Position numbers and translations under genes: made by a program. A stretch of DNA of 64,000 bases from Lysobacterales bacterium (lineage in GTDB: Bacteria > Pseudomonadota > Gammaproteobacteria > Xanthomonadales > Rhodanobacteraceae): NCBI GenBank assembly GCA_014338185.1, contig QUBV01000002.1, positions 1 through 64,000 on the forward strand, in the 5' to 3' direction. The number at the start of each line of letters is the position of its first letter. Position 1 is the stretch's first letter. The notes below the pieces were generated by a model. That model ran no database searches. It worked only from the letters and a program-made list of their open reading frames with translations, and had not been told where the DNA came from. Shown piece after piece: positions 11,306 to 21,164 of the stretch.

Positions 11306-12205
11306 ATGAGAATCGTGGTTGTCTTTTTGTTTGTGTTGGTCGCGTTTGGCGCGGGATTTATGTTGTTGACCCGTTCTCCTGACGAGCCCGCATCAGAAGC
11401 CCCAACCAGTCTAGCCTTGATGCGCGATGAGGCCGCTAGCAAGAAACTGATCGATCGGAACGAAGTGCCAGGCGACGGTCGACCGAAAACCAAGTTTAAA
11501 CCAAGCGAGAGCGCCAATTCCGAGGATCGTGGTTTCGATGCGACGATCCAATCCTGGACTGCAATGGATCTCTGTGATGATCCATCACTCTCGAAGCAGT
11601 TCTCAACCCGAGAACTGATAGAGCATTACAAGGCGTCAGCGGCCGGGAAAGAGAGCGTGGTTTCCACGACGGAGTTGTTGCGCGCAAGACTCTGTGGCTC
11701 CTGGAATGGCGCTGGTGCAGCTCATGATCGGGAAGACGTTTTTGACTTTTTGTCGAAGAATTCGATTGCGTTTCAAGATACCGCAGTGTTCGTCGATCTC
11801 CTTGAGAACAGGTCTGATCCTGCGGTCTCTCACGGGGATATTACGGATTTCGTAGTAGATAAAATCAGAAACATTAATAGCAAATATGAATTCTTGGAGA
11901 CGATGACACTTCTGAATCAGACATCTGCGCCGGCAATCGGATTGGCGCGGTTTGGCTACCCCTCGGGGATACAAAAAGACGCCGCGGACTATGCGGCAAT
12001 GGTCGCTGCTTGCAGAATATTCGGCGGGTGCTCGCAATATGATGCGTTTTCGGTGCGATTGTGCTTTTTGGTTTGCGACCACCCGATGAGCGCGGAAGAG
12101 TATGCGCGTGCATCAATCGCCCCGCGGGAATCCGATGTCTTCGAGAGGGCTGTTGACGCAATCGTTGCGGCGAGGGTCAGCCGTGGCGACGCAGCGCACC
12201 CCTGA
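11306..12205 (+). CDS. Unknown membrane-anchored protein, AT-rich
   Basis: A 299-residue protein I do not recognise. The start at 11306 has AAGGGG nine bases upstream; an in-frame ATG at 11255 lacks such a site. Residues 1-20 form a hydrophobic segment (IVVVFLFVLVAFGAGFMLL), giving a single N-terminal membrane anchor with the rest facing the periplasm. The body is alpha-helical in character, with cysteines near MDLCDDP, RLCGSW and a late cluster (CRIFGGC, LCFLVCDHP). Codon use is AT-rich like the preceding gene and unlike the flanks, so both probably arrived together. Confidence 0.72.
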   Translation: MRIVVVFLFVLVAFGAGFMLLTRSPDEPASEAPTSLALMRDEAASKKLIDRNEVPGDGRPKTKFKPSESANSEDRGFDATIQSWTAMDLCDDPSLSKQFSTRELIEHYKASAAGKESVVSTTELLRARLCGSWNGAGAAHDREDVFDFLSKNSIAFQDTAVFVDLLENRSDPAVSHGDITDFVVDKIRNINSKYEFLETMTLLNQTSAPAIGLARFGYPSGIQKDAADYAAMVAACRIFGGCSQYDAFSVRLCFLVCDHPMSAEEYARASIAPRESDVFERAVDAIVAARVSRGDAAHP

Positions 12206-12281
12206 AAGTGTTGTTTCGCCTCTCTCGCGTTTCTCGTGTCAGATTTTCAGATGCTGCTCGATCAGCGGAATACGGCCAGAT

Positions 12282-12857
12282 TCATCGACCCGCCACGGGA
12301 CCGGCCGCAGGAACCTGGGCGCCTGCTTCGGCCGCGAGGTACTCGTTCTTGAGCTTCACGTAATGGCGCGCCGAGTAGTACAGGCGCTCGATCTCGGCCG
12401 GGTCCAGCTTGCGCACGCAGCGCGCGGGGTTGCCGAGCCACAGCTCGCCTTCGCCGACGTCCTTGCCGGGTGGCACGAGCGCGCCGGCGCCGATGATCGC
12501 GTGGCGGCCGATCACGGCGCCGTCCATCAGCGTCGCGTGCATGCCGATGAGGCAGGCGTCGCCGACGGTGCAGGCGTGCAGGATCGCGCCGTGGCCGACC
12601 GTGACGTCGGCGCCGACCAGTAGCGGGAAGCCGCCCGGCGTGTACGGCCCGTCGTGGGTCACGTGCAGGATTGCGCCGTCCTGGATGCTGGTGCGCGCGC
12701 CGATGCGGATGTAGTGCACATCGCCGCGCACGACGGCGCCGGGCCACAGCGAGGCGTCTTCGCCGATCTCGACGTCGCCGATGACCTGCGCGGCCGGGTC
12801 GACGTAGACGCCGCGGGCGAGGCGGGGCAGGCGCTCGCGATAGGGCCGGATGTTCAT
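12282..12857 (-). CDS. Gamma carbonic anhydrase-family protein (left-handed beta helix)
   Basis: A 191-residue hexapeptide-repeat protein of the gamma carbonic anhydrase/YrdA group. Repeats run from about residue 20 to 145 (GDVEIGEDASLWPGAVVRGD onward). Candidate zinc ligands are the histidines in ILHVTHDG, VTVGHGAILHACTVGD and IGMHATLMDG. The C-terminal helix RLYYSARHYVKLKNEYL is typical. Family members bind zinc or other metals, and many lack proven hydratase activity. Convergent with the AT-rich gene on its left and divergent from prlC. Confidence 0.9.
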   Translation of the reverse strand: MNIRPYRERLPRLARGVYVDPAAQVIGDVEIGEDASLWPGAVVRGDVHYIRIGARTSIQDGAILHVTHDGPYTPGGFPLLVGADVTVGHGAILHACTVGDACLIGMHATLMDGAVIGRHAIIGAGALVPPGKDVGEGELWLGNPARCVRKLDPAEIERLYYSARHYVKLKNEYLAAEAGAQVPAAGPVAGR

Positions 12858-12970
12858 GCCCGCGATGATGCGGCAAGCGCGCATCGTGGCGCCAGCGCAC
12901 CTTGCACCGGCTTGATTTTGCCGCGCGCACGCGCCACGTTGGGCGATTCGCCGCTGCCCCCAGGCCCTCG

Positions 12971-15061
12971 ATGACCTCCGCCAACCCGCTGCTGGCCTGC
13001 TCCGGCCTGCCCCGCTTCTCCGCGATCCAGCCCGACCATGTGCAAGCCGCGGTCGATGCGGTGCTCGCCGACTACCGCACGCGCATCGATGCGATGCTCG
13101 CCAGCGAGGCGCCGCGCGACTTCGCCAGCGTGCTCGGCCTGGGCGAGGCACTGGAGGACCGCCTCAACCGAGTGTGGGCACCGGTGTCGCACCTGCATGG
13201 CGTGGCCGACTCGGAGGCGCTGCGCAAGGCCTACGCGGCGGCGCAGGAGCGCATCGTCGAGTTCAGCAGCGAGCTGGGCCAGAACCGCGCGCTGTACGCC
13301 GCGGTGGAAGCGGTGGCACACCAGGCCGACGCTGCGGCGTTGCCGCCCGCGGCGCGCGCGCTCATCGACCACGAACTGCGCGATTTCCGCCTCGCGGGCG
13401 TGGCGCTGCAGGAACCCGCGCGCACGCGTTTTCGGCAGATCTCCAGCGAGCTGGCCCGGCTTGCCACCGAGTTCGAGGAAGCCGTGCTCGACGCCACCGA
13501 TGCCTGGAGCGAGCTGCTGCAGGACGAGGCGCAGCTGGCCGGCATTCCCGCGTCGGGGCGCGCGGTGCTGCGCGCCTACGCGCAGGAGCGCGGCCTGGAT
13601 GGCTGGCTGGTCACGCTCAAGCAGCCCAGCGTGCAGGCGGTGCTGACCCATGCCGACGATCGCGCGCTGCGCGAACGGGTCTACACCGCCTACCACACGC
13701 GCGCCTCCGACCAGGGGCCCAACGCCGGCGAGTTCGACAACTCCGCGCGCATCGAGCGCATCCTCGCGCTGCGCCACGAGGCCGCGCAACTGCTCGGCTT
13801 CCGCAACGCGGCCGAGGAATCGCTCGCGACCAAGATGGCGACCTCGCCCGAGACGGTGCTTGCGTTCCTGCGCGACCTCGCCGCGCGCGCGCGTCCGCTC
13901 GCCCAGCGCGAACTCGACGAGCTGCGCGCGTGGGCACGCGACACGCTGGCGCTGCCCGAGCTGCAGGCCTGGGACGTGGCCTGGGCCTCCGAGAAGCTGC
14001 GCGAGGCGCGCTATGCGCTGCGCGAGGAGGAACTCAAGCCGTATTTCGCGCTCGATGCGGTGCTCGAAGGCCTGTTCGCGATCACCCGGCGCGTGTTCGG
14101 CGTGTCGCTGCGCGAGCGCACCGACGTGGACCGCTGGCATCCCGACGTGCGCTATTTCGAGCTCGTCGACGCCGACGGCGCGGTGTTCGCGGGCGCCTAC
14201 TTCGACCTGTATGCGCGCAGCGGCAAGCGCGGCGGCGCGTGGATGGATGTGTGCATCAACCGCTTCCGCCATGACGGCACGTTGCAGCAGCCGGTGGCCT
14301 TCCTCACCTGCAACTTCGCCCCGCCCACGCGCGCGGCGGCGGATGGCGCCGATGCGGCGGCGCAGGCCACGGACATCGTGCAGCCGGCGCTGCTCACCCA
14401 CGACGACGTGGTCACGCTGTTCCACGAATTCGGCCACGGCCTGCACCACCTGCTCACCGAAGTCGACCTGCCGGGCGTGGGCGGCATCAACGGCGTGGAG
14501 TGGGATGCCGTCGAGCTGCCGAGCCAGTTCATGGAGAACTTCGCCTGGCGGCGCGAGGCGCTGGACCTGTTCGCGCGCCATTGGCGCAGCGGCGAGCGCC
14601 TGGGCGACGACCTGTTCGCACGCATGCAGGCGGCGCGCCATTTCCATGCGGGCCTGTTCCTGGTGCGCCAGCTCGAGTTCGGCCTGTTCGACTTCCTGCT
14701 GCACCACGACTACGAGCCCGCGCGCGGCGCACGCGCGCTGCCGCTGCTGGCGGCGGTGCGCGCCGAGGTCGCCGTGCTGCCGGTGCCGGCCTGGCAGCGC
14801 TTCCCGCACGCCTTCACCCACATCTTCGCCGGCGGCTACGGCGCCGGCTACTACAGCTACCTGTGGGCCGAGGTGCTGTCGGCCGACGCGTTCGCGCGCT
14901 TCGAGGACAGCGGCGTGTTCGATGCGGCCACCGGCGCCGCGTTCCGCCGCGAGATCCTCGCCGTCGGCGCCACGCGGCCCGCGCGCGACAGCTTCATCGC
15001 GTTCCGCGGGCGCGCGCCCACGCCCGACGCGCTGCTGCGCAGCTACGGCCTCGGCGCCTGA
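12971..15061 (+). CDS. prlC: Oligopeptidase A (M3 family)
   Basis: A 696-residue zinc metallopeptidase that degrades short peptides, including cleaved signal peptides, in the cytoplasm. The zinc site is HEFGH at residues 485-489 (LFHEFGHGLHHLL) with the third ligand Glu515 in VEWDAVELPSQFMENF. The substrate-closing C-terminal motif FAGGYGAGYYSYLWAEVL is present. Length and start (MTSANPLLACSGLPRFSAI) match E. coli-type PrlC. Confidence 0.95.
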   Translation: MTSANPLLACSGLPRFSAIQPDHVQAAVDAVLADYRTRIDAMLASEAPRDFASVLGLGEALEDRLNRVWAPVSHLHGVADSEALRKAYAAAQERIVEFSSELGQNRALYAAVEAVAHQADAAALPPAARALIDHELRDFRLAGVALQEPARTRFRQISSELARLATEFEEAVLDATDAWSELLQDEAQLAGIPASGRAVLRAYAQERGLDGWLVTLKQPSVQAVLTHADDRALRERVYTAYHTRASDQGPNAGEFDNSARIERILALRHEAAQLLGFRNAAEESLATKMATSPETVLAFLRDLAARARPLAQRELDELRAWARDTLALPELQAWDVAWASEKLREARYALREEELKPYFALDAVLEGLFAITRRVFGVSLRERTDVDRWHPDVRYFELVDADGAVFAGAYFDLYARSGKRGGAWMDVCINRFRHDGTLQQPVAFLTCNFAPPTRAAADGADAAAQATDIVQPALLTHDDVVTLFHEFGHGLHHLLTEVDLPGVGGINGVEWDAVELPSQFMENFAWRREALDLFARHWRSGERLGDDLFARMQAARHFHAGLFLVRQLEFGLFDFLLHHDYEPARGARALPLLAAVRAEVAVLPVPAWQRFPHAFTHIFAGGYGAGYYSYLWAEVLSADAFARFEDSGVFDAATGAAFRREILAVGATRPARDSFIAFRGRAPTPDALLRSYGLGA

Positions 15062-15153
15062 CCCGGCGCGCGCCCCGCGCCATGACCATCGGCGCTTGCA
15101 GCCCGGGCGTGCCGCATCGAAGCTGGGACCTTGGTCCGAACCGGGAGGGTCCC

Positions 15154-18100
15154 ATGCGCCTGTCGTCGTGGTTGCTTGCCGCGCTGTCCGTGTCGATCGT
15201 CGCCAGCGCCGGGGCGGCGCCCGGCTACTACCGTGAGCCGACGCTGCGCGGCGACACTTTGGTGTTCGTCGCCGAAGGCGACCTGTGGCGGGTGGCCGCC
15301 AGCGGCGGGCGCGCACAGCGCCTGACCACGCATCCCGCGCTGGAGTCGCAGCCGGTGCTGTCGGCCGACGGGCGCGAGGTCGCCTTCGTGGCCAGCTACG
15401 ACGGCGCGCCCGACGTGTACGTGATGCCGCTGGCCGGTGGCCAGCCGCGCCGGCTCACCTTCGACGCCAGCCGCGTGTGGCTGTCGGGCTACACGCCGCA
15501 GGGCGAGATCGCCTACGCCAGCGAGCATCTGGTCGGGCCGGGCATGAGCCGCGCGCTGCGCAGCGTGGATCCACGCAGTGGCGCGATCCGCGACTGGCCG
15601 TTGGCCGACGCGCGCGAACTCGTGCTTGACGCCAGCGGCGCCCATGCCTGGTTCACGCGCTTCGGGCTGGCGGTGTCGGGCGACCATGCGGTGGGCTACC
15701 GCGGCGGCGCGATGGCGCAGCTGTGGCGCTGGAACACCGACGACCGCAGCGAGGCCACGCGCGTGGCCGCAGCGCTCAATGCCAACATCAGCCAGCCGAT
15801 GTGGTGGCAGGACAGGATCTACGCGGTGAGCGATGCCAACGGCCGCGCCAACCTGTACCGGTTCGATGGTGACGCGGCGCAGGCCCTGACCACGCATGCC
15901 GACGCCGACGTGCGTGGCGCGCGGCTCGATGGCGGGCGCATCGTGTTCCAGCTCGGTGCCGACCTGTACCTGTACGACATCGCCAGCGCGAGCGAGCACA
16001 AGCTCGCGATCGAGCTCGATTCGGACTTCGTGCAACGGCGCGAGCGCTTCGTGGGCGAGCCGCTCAAGTACCTGACCGGCATGGAAGTGGACGGCCAGGG
16101 CATGCGCGCGGTGCTCAGCGCACGCGGCCAGGTGGTGCTGGCCGGCAGCGATCCGGTGCGCCGTGTCAGCCTCGCGGTGCCGGCGCAGGCGCGCGCGCGC
16201 GCGGCGGTGCCATCGAGCGATGGCAAGCACGTCTACGCGATCGTCGATGTCGACGGCCGCAGCGAGATCCATCGCTATGCCGCCGACGGCTCGGCGGCCG
16301 ACACGCTGCTGCTGGCCGACGAGGGCACGCACCGCTGGCGCCTGTGGCCCTCGCCCGACGGGCGCTGGCTCGCGCACGCGGACAAGCGCGCGCGGCTGTC
16401 GCTGCTCGACCTGCGCAATGGCGGCAACCGCGTGCTCGACGAGTCGCCGTTCGGCGACGACGACGCCTACACCGACGTGAGCTGGTCGGCCGACGGCCGC
16501 TACCTCGCATGGTCGCGGCCCGACAGCAGCCGGCAACGTGCGCAGGTGTTCGTGGCCGAGGCCGCCACGCAGCGGCGTGAGGTCGTGACCAGCGACCGCT
16601 ACGAATCCACCAACCCGGCGTTCTCGCCCGACGGCCACTGGCTGTATTTCCTGTCCGACCGCCGCTTCGTGGCGACGCCGGGTGCGCCGTGGGGTGATCG
16701 CAACATGGGCGCGCTGCTGGACAAGCGCAGCCAGATCTATGCGCTCGCGCTGCAGGACGGCTTGCGCTTTCCGTTCCAGCCCACTGACGAACTGGCCGCG
16801 CCATCCACGCCATCGACGCCCGCCGCCACCGGCAAGGGCGGCAAGGGCGGCAGCAACGCCAAGGGCAAGGACGGCAATGCGCCGCTGCCCGCAATCGCAT
16901 TCGAGGGCCTGGCCGCGCGTCTGCACGAGGTGGGCGTGGAAGCGGGCAATTACAGCAACCTCGCCGTGCATGCCGAGCGCCTGTTCTTCCTCGACCGCGC
17001 CGCAGGCAGCTGGGGCAAGGCCCAGTTGCGCGCGACCGAGATCAAGCCCGGCCAGTCCAAGGTCGAGAACTGGATGGCCAACGTGCGCGACTTCCGCCTG
17101 TCGGCCAATGGCAAGCGCCTGCTGGTCGCGACCGCGGGCAATGGCGGCGTGGGCGAACTGCTGCTGCTGGACGCGCTCGCCAAGGCGCCGACCGACCTGC
17201 AGGATGCGCGCGTGCGGCTGGCCGACTGGAAGCTCGTGGTCGACCCGGTGGACGAATGGCGGCAGATGTTCGACGACGCCTGGCGCATGCACCGCGCGTT
17301 CTCGTTCGATCCGAACATGCGCGGCAGCGACTGGAACGGACTGCGCACGCGCCTGCTGCCGCTGGTCGCGCGCGTGAGCGATCGCCATGAACTCGACGAC
17401 CTGCTCGGGCAGATGAGCGCCGAGCTGGGCATCCTGCATTCGCAGGTGCGCGGTGGCGATTACCGCAGCGATCCCGCGGCGCCCGCACCCGCGTGGCTCG
17501 GCGCGCAGCTGGCCGCGGACCAGGGCGGCGTGCGCATCACGCACATCTACCGCACCGATGCGGAACTGCCCAGCCAGCGCGCGCCGCTGCAGCAGCCCGG
17601 CGTCGATGCGCGCGACGGCGACCTCATCAGCGCGATCAACGGCCGCGCAGTCGCCCACCCGGGCGAGGTCGCGCTCGCGCTGCGCGCCCAAGCCGGCCAG
17701 CAGGTGCTGGTCGAACTGCGCCGTGGCGCCGACACGCGGCGCGTGGTCGTCAAGCCGGTCAGCAGCGAGGTGGAGGCGATGCTGCGCTACGGCGACTGGG
17801 TGCGCGGCAACCTGGCCAAGGTCGAGCGCGCCGGTGCCGGCCGGCTCGGCTATCTGCACCTGTACGCGATGGGGCCGAACGACATCGCCAACTTCGCGCG
17901 CGAGTTCTACGCCCAGGTGGATCGCGACGGTCTCATCATCGACGTGCGCCGCAACCGCGGCGGCAACATCGACAGCTGGATCATCGAAAAGCTGCTGCGG
18001 CGCGTGTGGGAGTTCTGGCAGCCGCCGCACGGCGCGCCCACCACCAACATGCAGCAGACCTTCCGCGGCCAGCTCGTGGTGCTGGCCGACGCGTTCACCT

Positions 18101-18462
18101 ACTCCGACGGCGAAACCTTCACCGCGGGCATCAAGGCGCTCAAGCTCGCGCCGGTGATCGGCAACCACACCGCGGGCGCAGGCATTTGGCTGTCCGACCG
18201 CAACCGCCTCAGCGACAACGGCGTCGCGCGCGTGGCCGAGACCGGCCAGTTTGACCTGCAGGGCCGCTGGCTCATCGAAGGCCGCGGCGTGGCACCCGAC
18301 ATCGCGGTCGACAACCTGCCGTGGGCCACCGGCCATGGTGGCGACGCCCAGCTCGATGCCGCGATCGCCAACCTCAAGCAGCGCCTGGCGGCGCGACCGG
18401 TGGCACCACTGCGCGCACAGCCGGTGCCGCGCGTGGGCGTGCCCGCGCACGACGGCAGCTGA
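15154..18462 (+). CDS. Tricorn-like S41 peptidase with beta-propeller and PDZ domain
   Basis: A 1102-residue exported protease. A signal peptide (about residues 1-22) precedes a WD40/TolB-like beta-propeller region with repeated blades such as AEGDLWRVAASGGRAQRLTTHP and FSPDGHWLYFLSDRR, running to about residue 540. A low-complexity linker of Pro/Thr/Ser then Gly/Lys lies near 548-575. Next come the tricorn core region, a PDZ domain around 780-870 (DGDLISAINGRAVAHPGEV), and the S41 catalytic domain with RRNRGGNIDSWI and the serine nucleophile in TYSDGETFTAGI. Tricorn peptidases trim peptides; here the signal peptide places it in the periplasm. A strong GGGAGGG ribosome site precedes the ATG. 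Confidence 0.9.
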   Translation: MRLSSWLLAALSVSIVASAGAAPGYYREPTLRGDTLVFVAEGDLWRVAASGGRAQRLTTHPALESQPVLSADGREVAFVASYDGAPDVYVMPLAGGQPRRLTFDASRVWLSGYTPQGEIAYASEHLVGPGMSRALRSVDPRSGAIRDWPLADARELVLDASGAHAWFTRFGLAVSGDHAVGYRGGAMAQLWRWNTDDRSEATRVAAALNANISQPMWWQDRIYAVSDANGRANLYRFDGDAAQALTTHADADVRGARLDGGRIVFQLGADLYLYDIASASEHKLAIELDSDFVQRRERFVGEPLKYLTGMEVDGQGMRAVLSARGQVVLAGSDPVRRVSLAVPAQARARAAVPSSDGKHVYAIVDVDGRSEIHRYAADGSAADTLLLADEGTHRWRLWPSPDGRWLAHADKRARLSLLDLRNGGNRVLDESPFGDDDAYTDVSWSADGRYLAWSRPDSSRQRAQVFVAEAATQRREVVTSDRYESTNPAFSPDGHWLYFLSDRRFVATPGAPWGDRNMGALLDKRSQIYALALQDGLRFPFQPTDELAAPSTPSTPAATGKGGKGGSNAKGKDGNAPLPAIAFEGLAARLHEVGVEAGNYSNLAVHAERLFFLDRAAGSWGKAQLRATEIKPGQSKVENWMANVRDFRLSANGKRLLVATAGNGGVGELLLLDALAKAPTDLQDARVRLADWKLVVDPVDEWRQMFDDAWRMHRAFSFDPNMRGSDWNGLRTRLLPLVARVSDRHELDDLLGQMSAELGILHSQVRGGDYRSDPAAPAPAWLGAQLAADQGGVRITHIYRTDAELPSQRAPLQQPGVDARDGDLISAINGRAVAHPGEVALALRAQAGQQVLVELRRGADTRRVVVKPVSSEVEAMLRYGDWVRGNLAKVERAGAGRLGYLHLYAMGPNDIANFAREFYAQVDRDGLIIDVRRNRGGNIDSWIIEKLLRRVWEFWQPPHGAPTTNMQQTFRGQLVVLADAFTYSDGETFTAGIKALKLAPVIGNHTAGAGIWLSDRNRLSDNGVARVAETGQFDLQGRWLIEGRGVAPDIAVDNLPWATGHGGDAQLDAAIANLKQRLAARPVAPLRAQPVPRVGVPAHDGS

Positions 18463-18538
18463 GCCGCGGGCGCGTACCGCCCCGGCGGCGGGCCATGCCC
18501 GCGTCCGGGCTGCCCGCGGCACCGGCCGGTCGGCGCGA

Positions 18539-21067
18539 TCAGTCGTCCGGCGCGGCGTCGACCTGTTGCGCGAGCTGGGCCTGCTTCTCGGGCGTGAGCT
18601 TGAGGATGCCGTGGCGGATCTCGCGGCTGAGGATCACGCGCGCATCGCGCGTGACCTCGGCCAGCGCGGCATCGAACTCGAGCTTGCCCGTGGCGTCGCT
18701 GCGCACCACGCCGCGTTCGCGCAGTTTCTGGATGAAGCCGCGGAACAGGCTCTTGTCGAAGAACTCCGGCGCGTTGAGCTCCTGCAGCAGCGACAGGCGC
18801 TGCGCGCTGAGCGTGCACAGGTTCTCCAGTTCGCCCGCGCTGAGCGTGCCGGGGCCGTGCTTGACCAGCAGCGCCAGCGCGATGTAGTAGCGCTCGATCG
18901 CGGGCAGCAGGTTGTCCGCGAGCACGCGCAGGCGGAACGCGGCGTCGGTCTGGCCCGGGCCACGGCTGATGATGCGGCCATCGGCACTGGCATGCAGCAG
19001 CTCGCGCTCGACCAGGAAGTCGATCGTGCGCTGCAGGCGCTCCGCGAACTCGTCGCCATCCCACGACAGGAACAGCTCGGCCTGCACGAACGGATACACG
19101 ATGCGGCCGAGGCGCACGATCGAGGCGCGGCCCATGCGCCGGTTGTTGAGGAAGCAGCACGCGACCCAGGCCGCGGCGACGAACAGGTGGGTGACGTTGT
19201 TGCGGAAGTAGCTCAGCAGCACGCCGGGCTTTTCGTCGACGGTGAGCACATCGCCCAAGGGATGGCTGACGCGGCGGATCCACTGCATCTGCTCGCCGTG
19301 GGCGATGATCGCATCGGCGGGCAACGGGCTGACGGTGATGCGCCCGGCGTAGGGCAGGGCCGTGAGCAGGTCACGCGAGAGCTCGATCTGCGCGGCCAGG
19401 TCGACCTCGGACATCGCGTGCTTGGGAGTGGCCAGCAGCGCGATCGCGAGCAGGTTGACCGGATTGACGTCGGTGGCGCGGTTGATGTTGACGAGGATGC
19501 GCTCGCCCAGCGCGTCCACCGCCGCCTTGAGCCAGGTCGGCTTGGCCTCGGGATCGGCGATGGCCGCACGCCAATCCGCATCGACGCGGTCGAGCAGCGG
19601 CGTGAGGAAGATCGCCTCGCCGAAGTTGACGCTCACCGCACCGTAGTTGCGCCGCAAGGCGCCGAGGCTGCGGAGGAGTCCGCCCCAGGATTCCTTTTCC
19701 TTGGGCTTGCCCGACAGCTCGCCGATGTAGGACTCGCCTTCCATGACCTTCTCGTAACCGATGTACACCGGCTGGAACACCACCGGCCGATCGGGCTGGC
19801 GCAGGAAGCTGCGCAGGGTCATCGACAACAGTCCGCCGCGCGGCGCGAGCATGCGGCCCGTGCGCGAGCGCGTGCCCTCGATGAAGTACATGAGCGAGAT
19901 GCCGCGCGCGATGAGCTGGCTCATGTACTCACGAAACACGCTCGAGTACAGCGGGTCGCTGAAGCTGCGGCGCAGGAAGAACGCGCCGCCACGCCGCAGC
20001 AGCGGCCCGATCAACGGCAGGTTGAGATTGACGCCCGCGGCGATGTGCGGCACGGCCAGGCCGTTGCGGTAGAGCAGGTACGGCAGCAGGGCGTCATCGG
20101 TGGTGCTGCGGTGGCAGGGCACGAAGATCACCTCGTGGCCCGGCGCGATCTCGCGCAGCTTGTCGAAGTGGTGCATGTGCACGCCGCGGTAGATCTTTTC
20201 CCACAGCGCCGTGAGCAGGAACGAGGCCGAGCGCACCACCAGATGCGACTGGTCGGCCGCGATCTCCCACGCGCATGCGCGCGCCTTGGCGGCGGCCGCG
20301 GCGGGCGAGACGGCCTCGCGCACGGCGTGCGCGGCGATGGCGTTCTGCACCGGTGCCGCGTTGACCACGCTGTCGATGAGCGTGCGCCGATGCGACAGGT
20401 CGGGACCGATGACCGCGGCGCGCTCGCGGCGGAAGTGCACGCGCAGGATGCGTTGCAGCTTGCGCACGCCGCGCTCGGCGCTGGCGGCAGGGGCGACCAG
20501 CTCGCCCAGGCTCACCGGTGCCGCGAACTCGACCAGCGTGTCGCGACCATTGAGCGCGAGCGCGAGCAGGCGGCGGAAGCGGCCCACCACCACCCAGTTC
20601 TCGGAAAACAGCACGCGGAACCAGCCCGACTCGCGCTGCGGCGCGCGGCCGACGAAGATCGACACCGGCACGAGGCGCACGTCTTGCGCGGGATCGGCGC
20701 GCACGCGATCGGCGAGCAGGCTCAGCGTCTGCGAGCGGGTCGGGTGCGGCGGCCGGCCGAACAGGCGCGGACGCCGCGACAGCGTGACCACCGCGCGGCG
20801 GCGCTTGATCGGCAGGCGGTCGGCGACCGCGTAGGGCGAAGGCAGGCCGGCTTCGTGGCAGGCGCGTTCGAGAATCAGCGTGTCCGACAGGCCGTAACGC
20901 TCGATCACGTACACCGTCGGCCGCGGATCGTCGGGCAACAGCGCACGCACATCCTCGGGCGTGCGCTGGATGCGCACCCACGGCCGCAGCAGCGCACCGA
21001 ACACCCGGAGCCAGGCCGGTGCCTGCGCCGGAGGCGGCGCAGGCGGCGGAGTGGATGCATCGTTCAT
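18539..21067 (-). CDS. plsB: Glycerol-3-phosphate 1-O-acyltransferase PlsB
   Basis: An 842-residue enzyme that transfers an acyl chain to sn-glycerol-3-phosphate, the first step of phospholipid synthesis, at the inner membrane. The catalytic HX4D motif is H319-RSTT-D324 (VPCHRSTTDDALL). Further acyltransferase blocks are GAFFLRRSF, FIEGTRSRTGRML and FQPVYIGYEKVMEGESY. The length is normal for gammaproteobacterial PlsB. It is convergent with the tricorn-like peptidase. Confidence 0.96.
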   Translation of the reverse strand: MNDASTPPPAPPPAQAPAWLRVFGALLRPWVRIQRTPEDVRALLPDDPRPTVYVIERYGLSDTLILERACHEAGLPSPYAVADRLPIKRRRAVVTLSRRPRLFGRPPHPTRSQTLSLLADRVRADPAQDVRLVPVSIFVGRAPQRESGWFRVLFSENWVVVGRFRRLLALALNGRDTLVEFAAPVSLGELVAPAASAERGVRKLQRILRVHFRRERAAVIGPDLSHRRTLIDSVVNAAPVQNAIAAHAVREAVSPAAAAAKARACAWEIAADQSHLVVRSASFLLTALWEKIYRGVHMHHFDKLREIAPGHEVIFVPCHRSTTDDALLPYLLYRNGLAVPHIAAGVNLNLPLIGPLLRRGGAFFLRRSFSDPLYSSVFREYMSQLIARGISLMYFIEGTRSRTGRMLAPRGGLLSMTLRSFLRQPDRPVVFQPVYIGYEKVMEGESYIGELSGKPKEKESWGGLLRSLGALRRNYGAVSVNFGEAIFLTPLLDRVDADWRAAIADPEAKPTWLKAAVDALGERILVNINRATDVNPVNLLAIALLATPKHAMSEVDLAAQIELSRDLLTALPYAGRITVSPLPADAIIAHGEQMQWIRRVSHPLGDVLTVDEKPGVLLSYFRNNVTHLFVAAAWVACCFLNNRRMGRASIVRLGRIVYPFVQAELFLSWDGDEFAERLQRTIDFLVERELLHASADGRIISRGPGQTDAAFRLRVLADNLLPAIERYYIALALLVKHGPGTLSAGELENLCTLSAQRLSLLQELNAPEFFDKSLFRGFIQKLRERGVVRSDATGKLEFDAALAEVTRDARVILSREIRHGILKLTPEKQAQLAQQVDAAPDD

Positions 21068-21164
21068 GCGCGCAGTCTAGCCGCTGTGCGCGCGGCCAGC
21101 CGCGGCCGGAGGGGAGGCGAGCGTGCCCGCAGCGGCCGCGCCGGGTTGCGCCAGTCAGGCGCGG

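Noticed and set aside
15043-18522. 1159-codon open frame opposite the tricorn-like peptidase
   Set aside because: Antisense shadow; the plus strand has a signal peptide, ribosome site and peptidase motifs.
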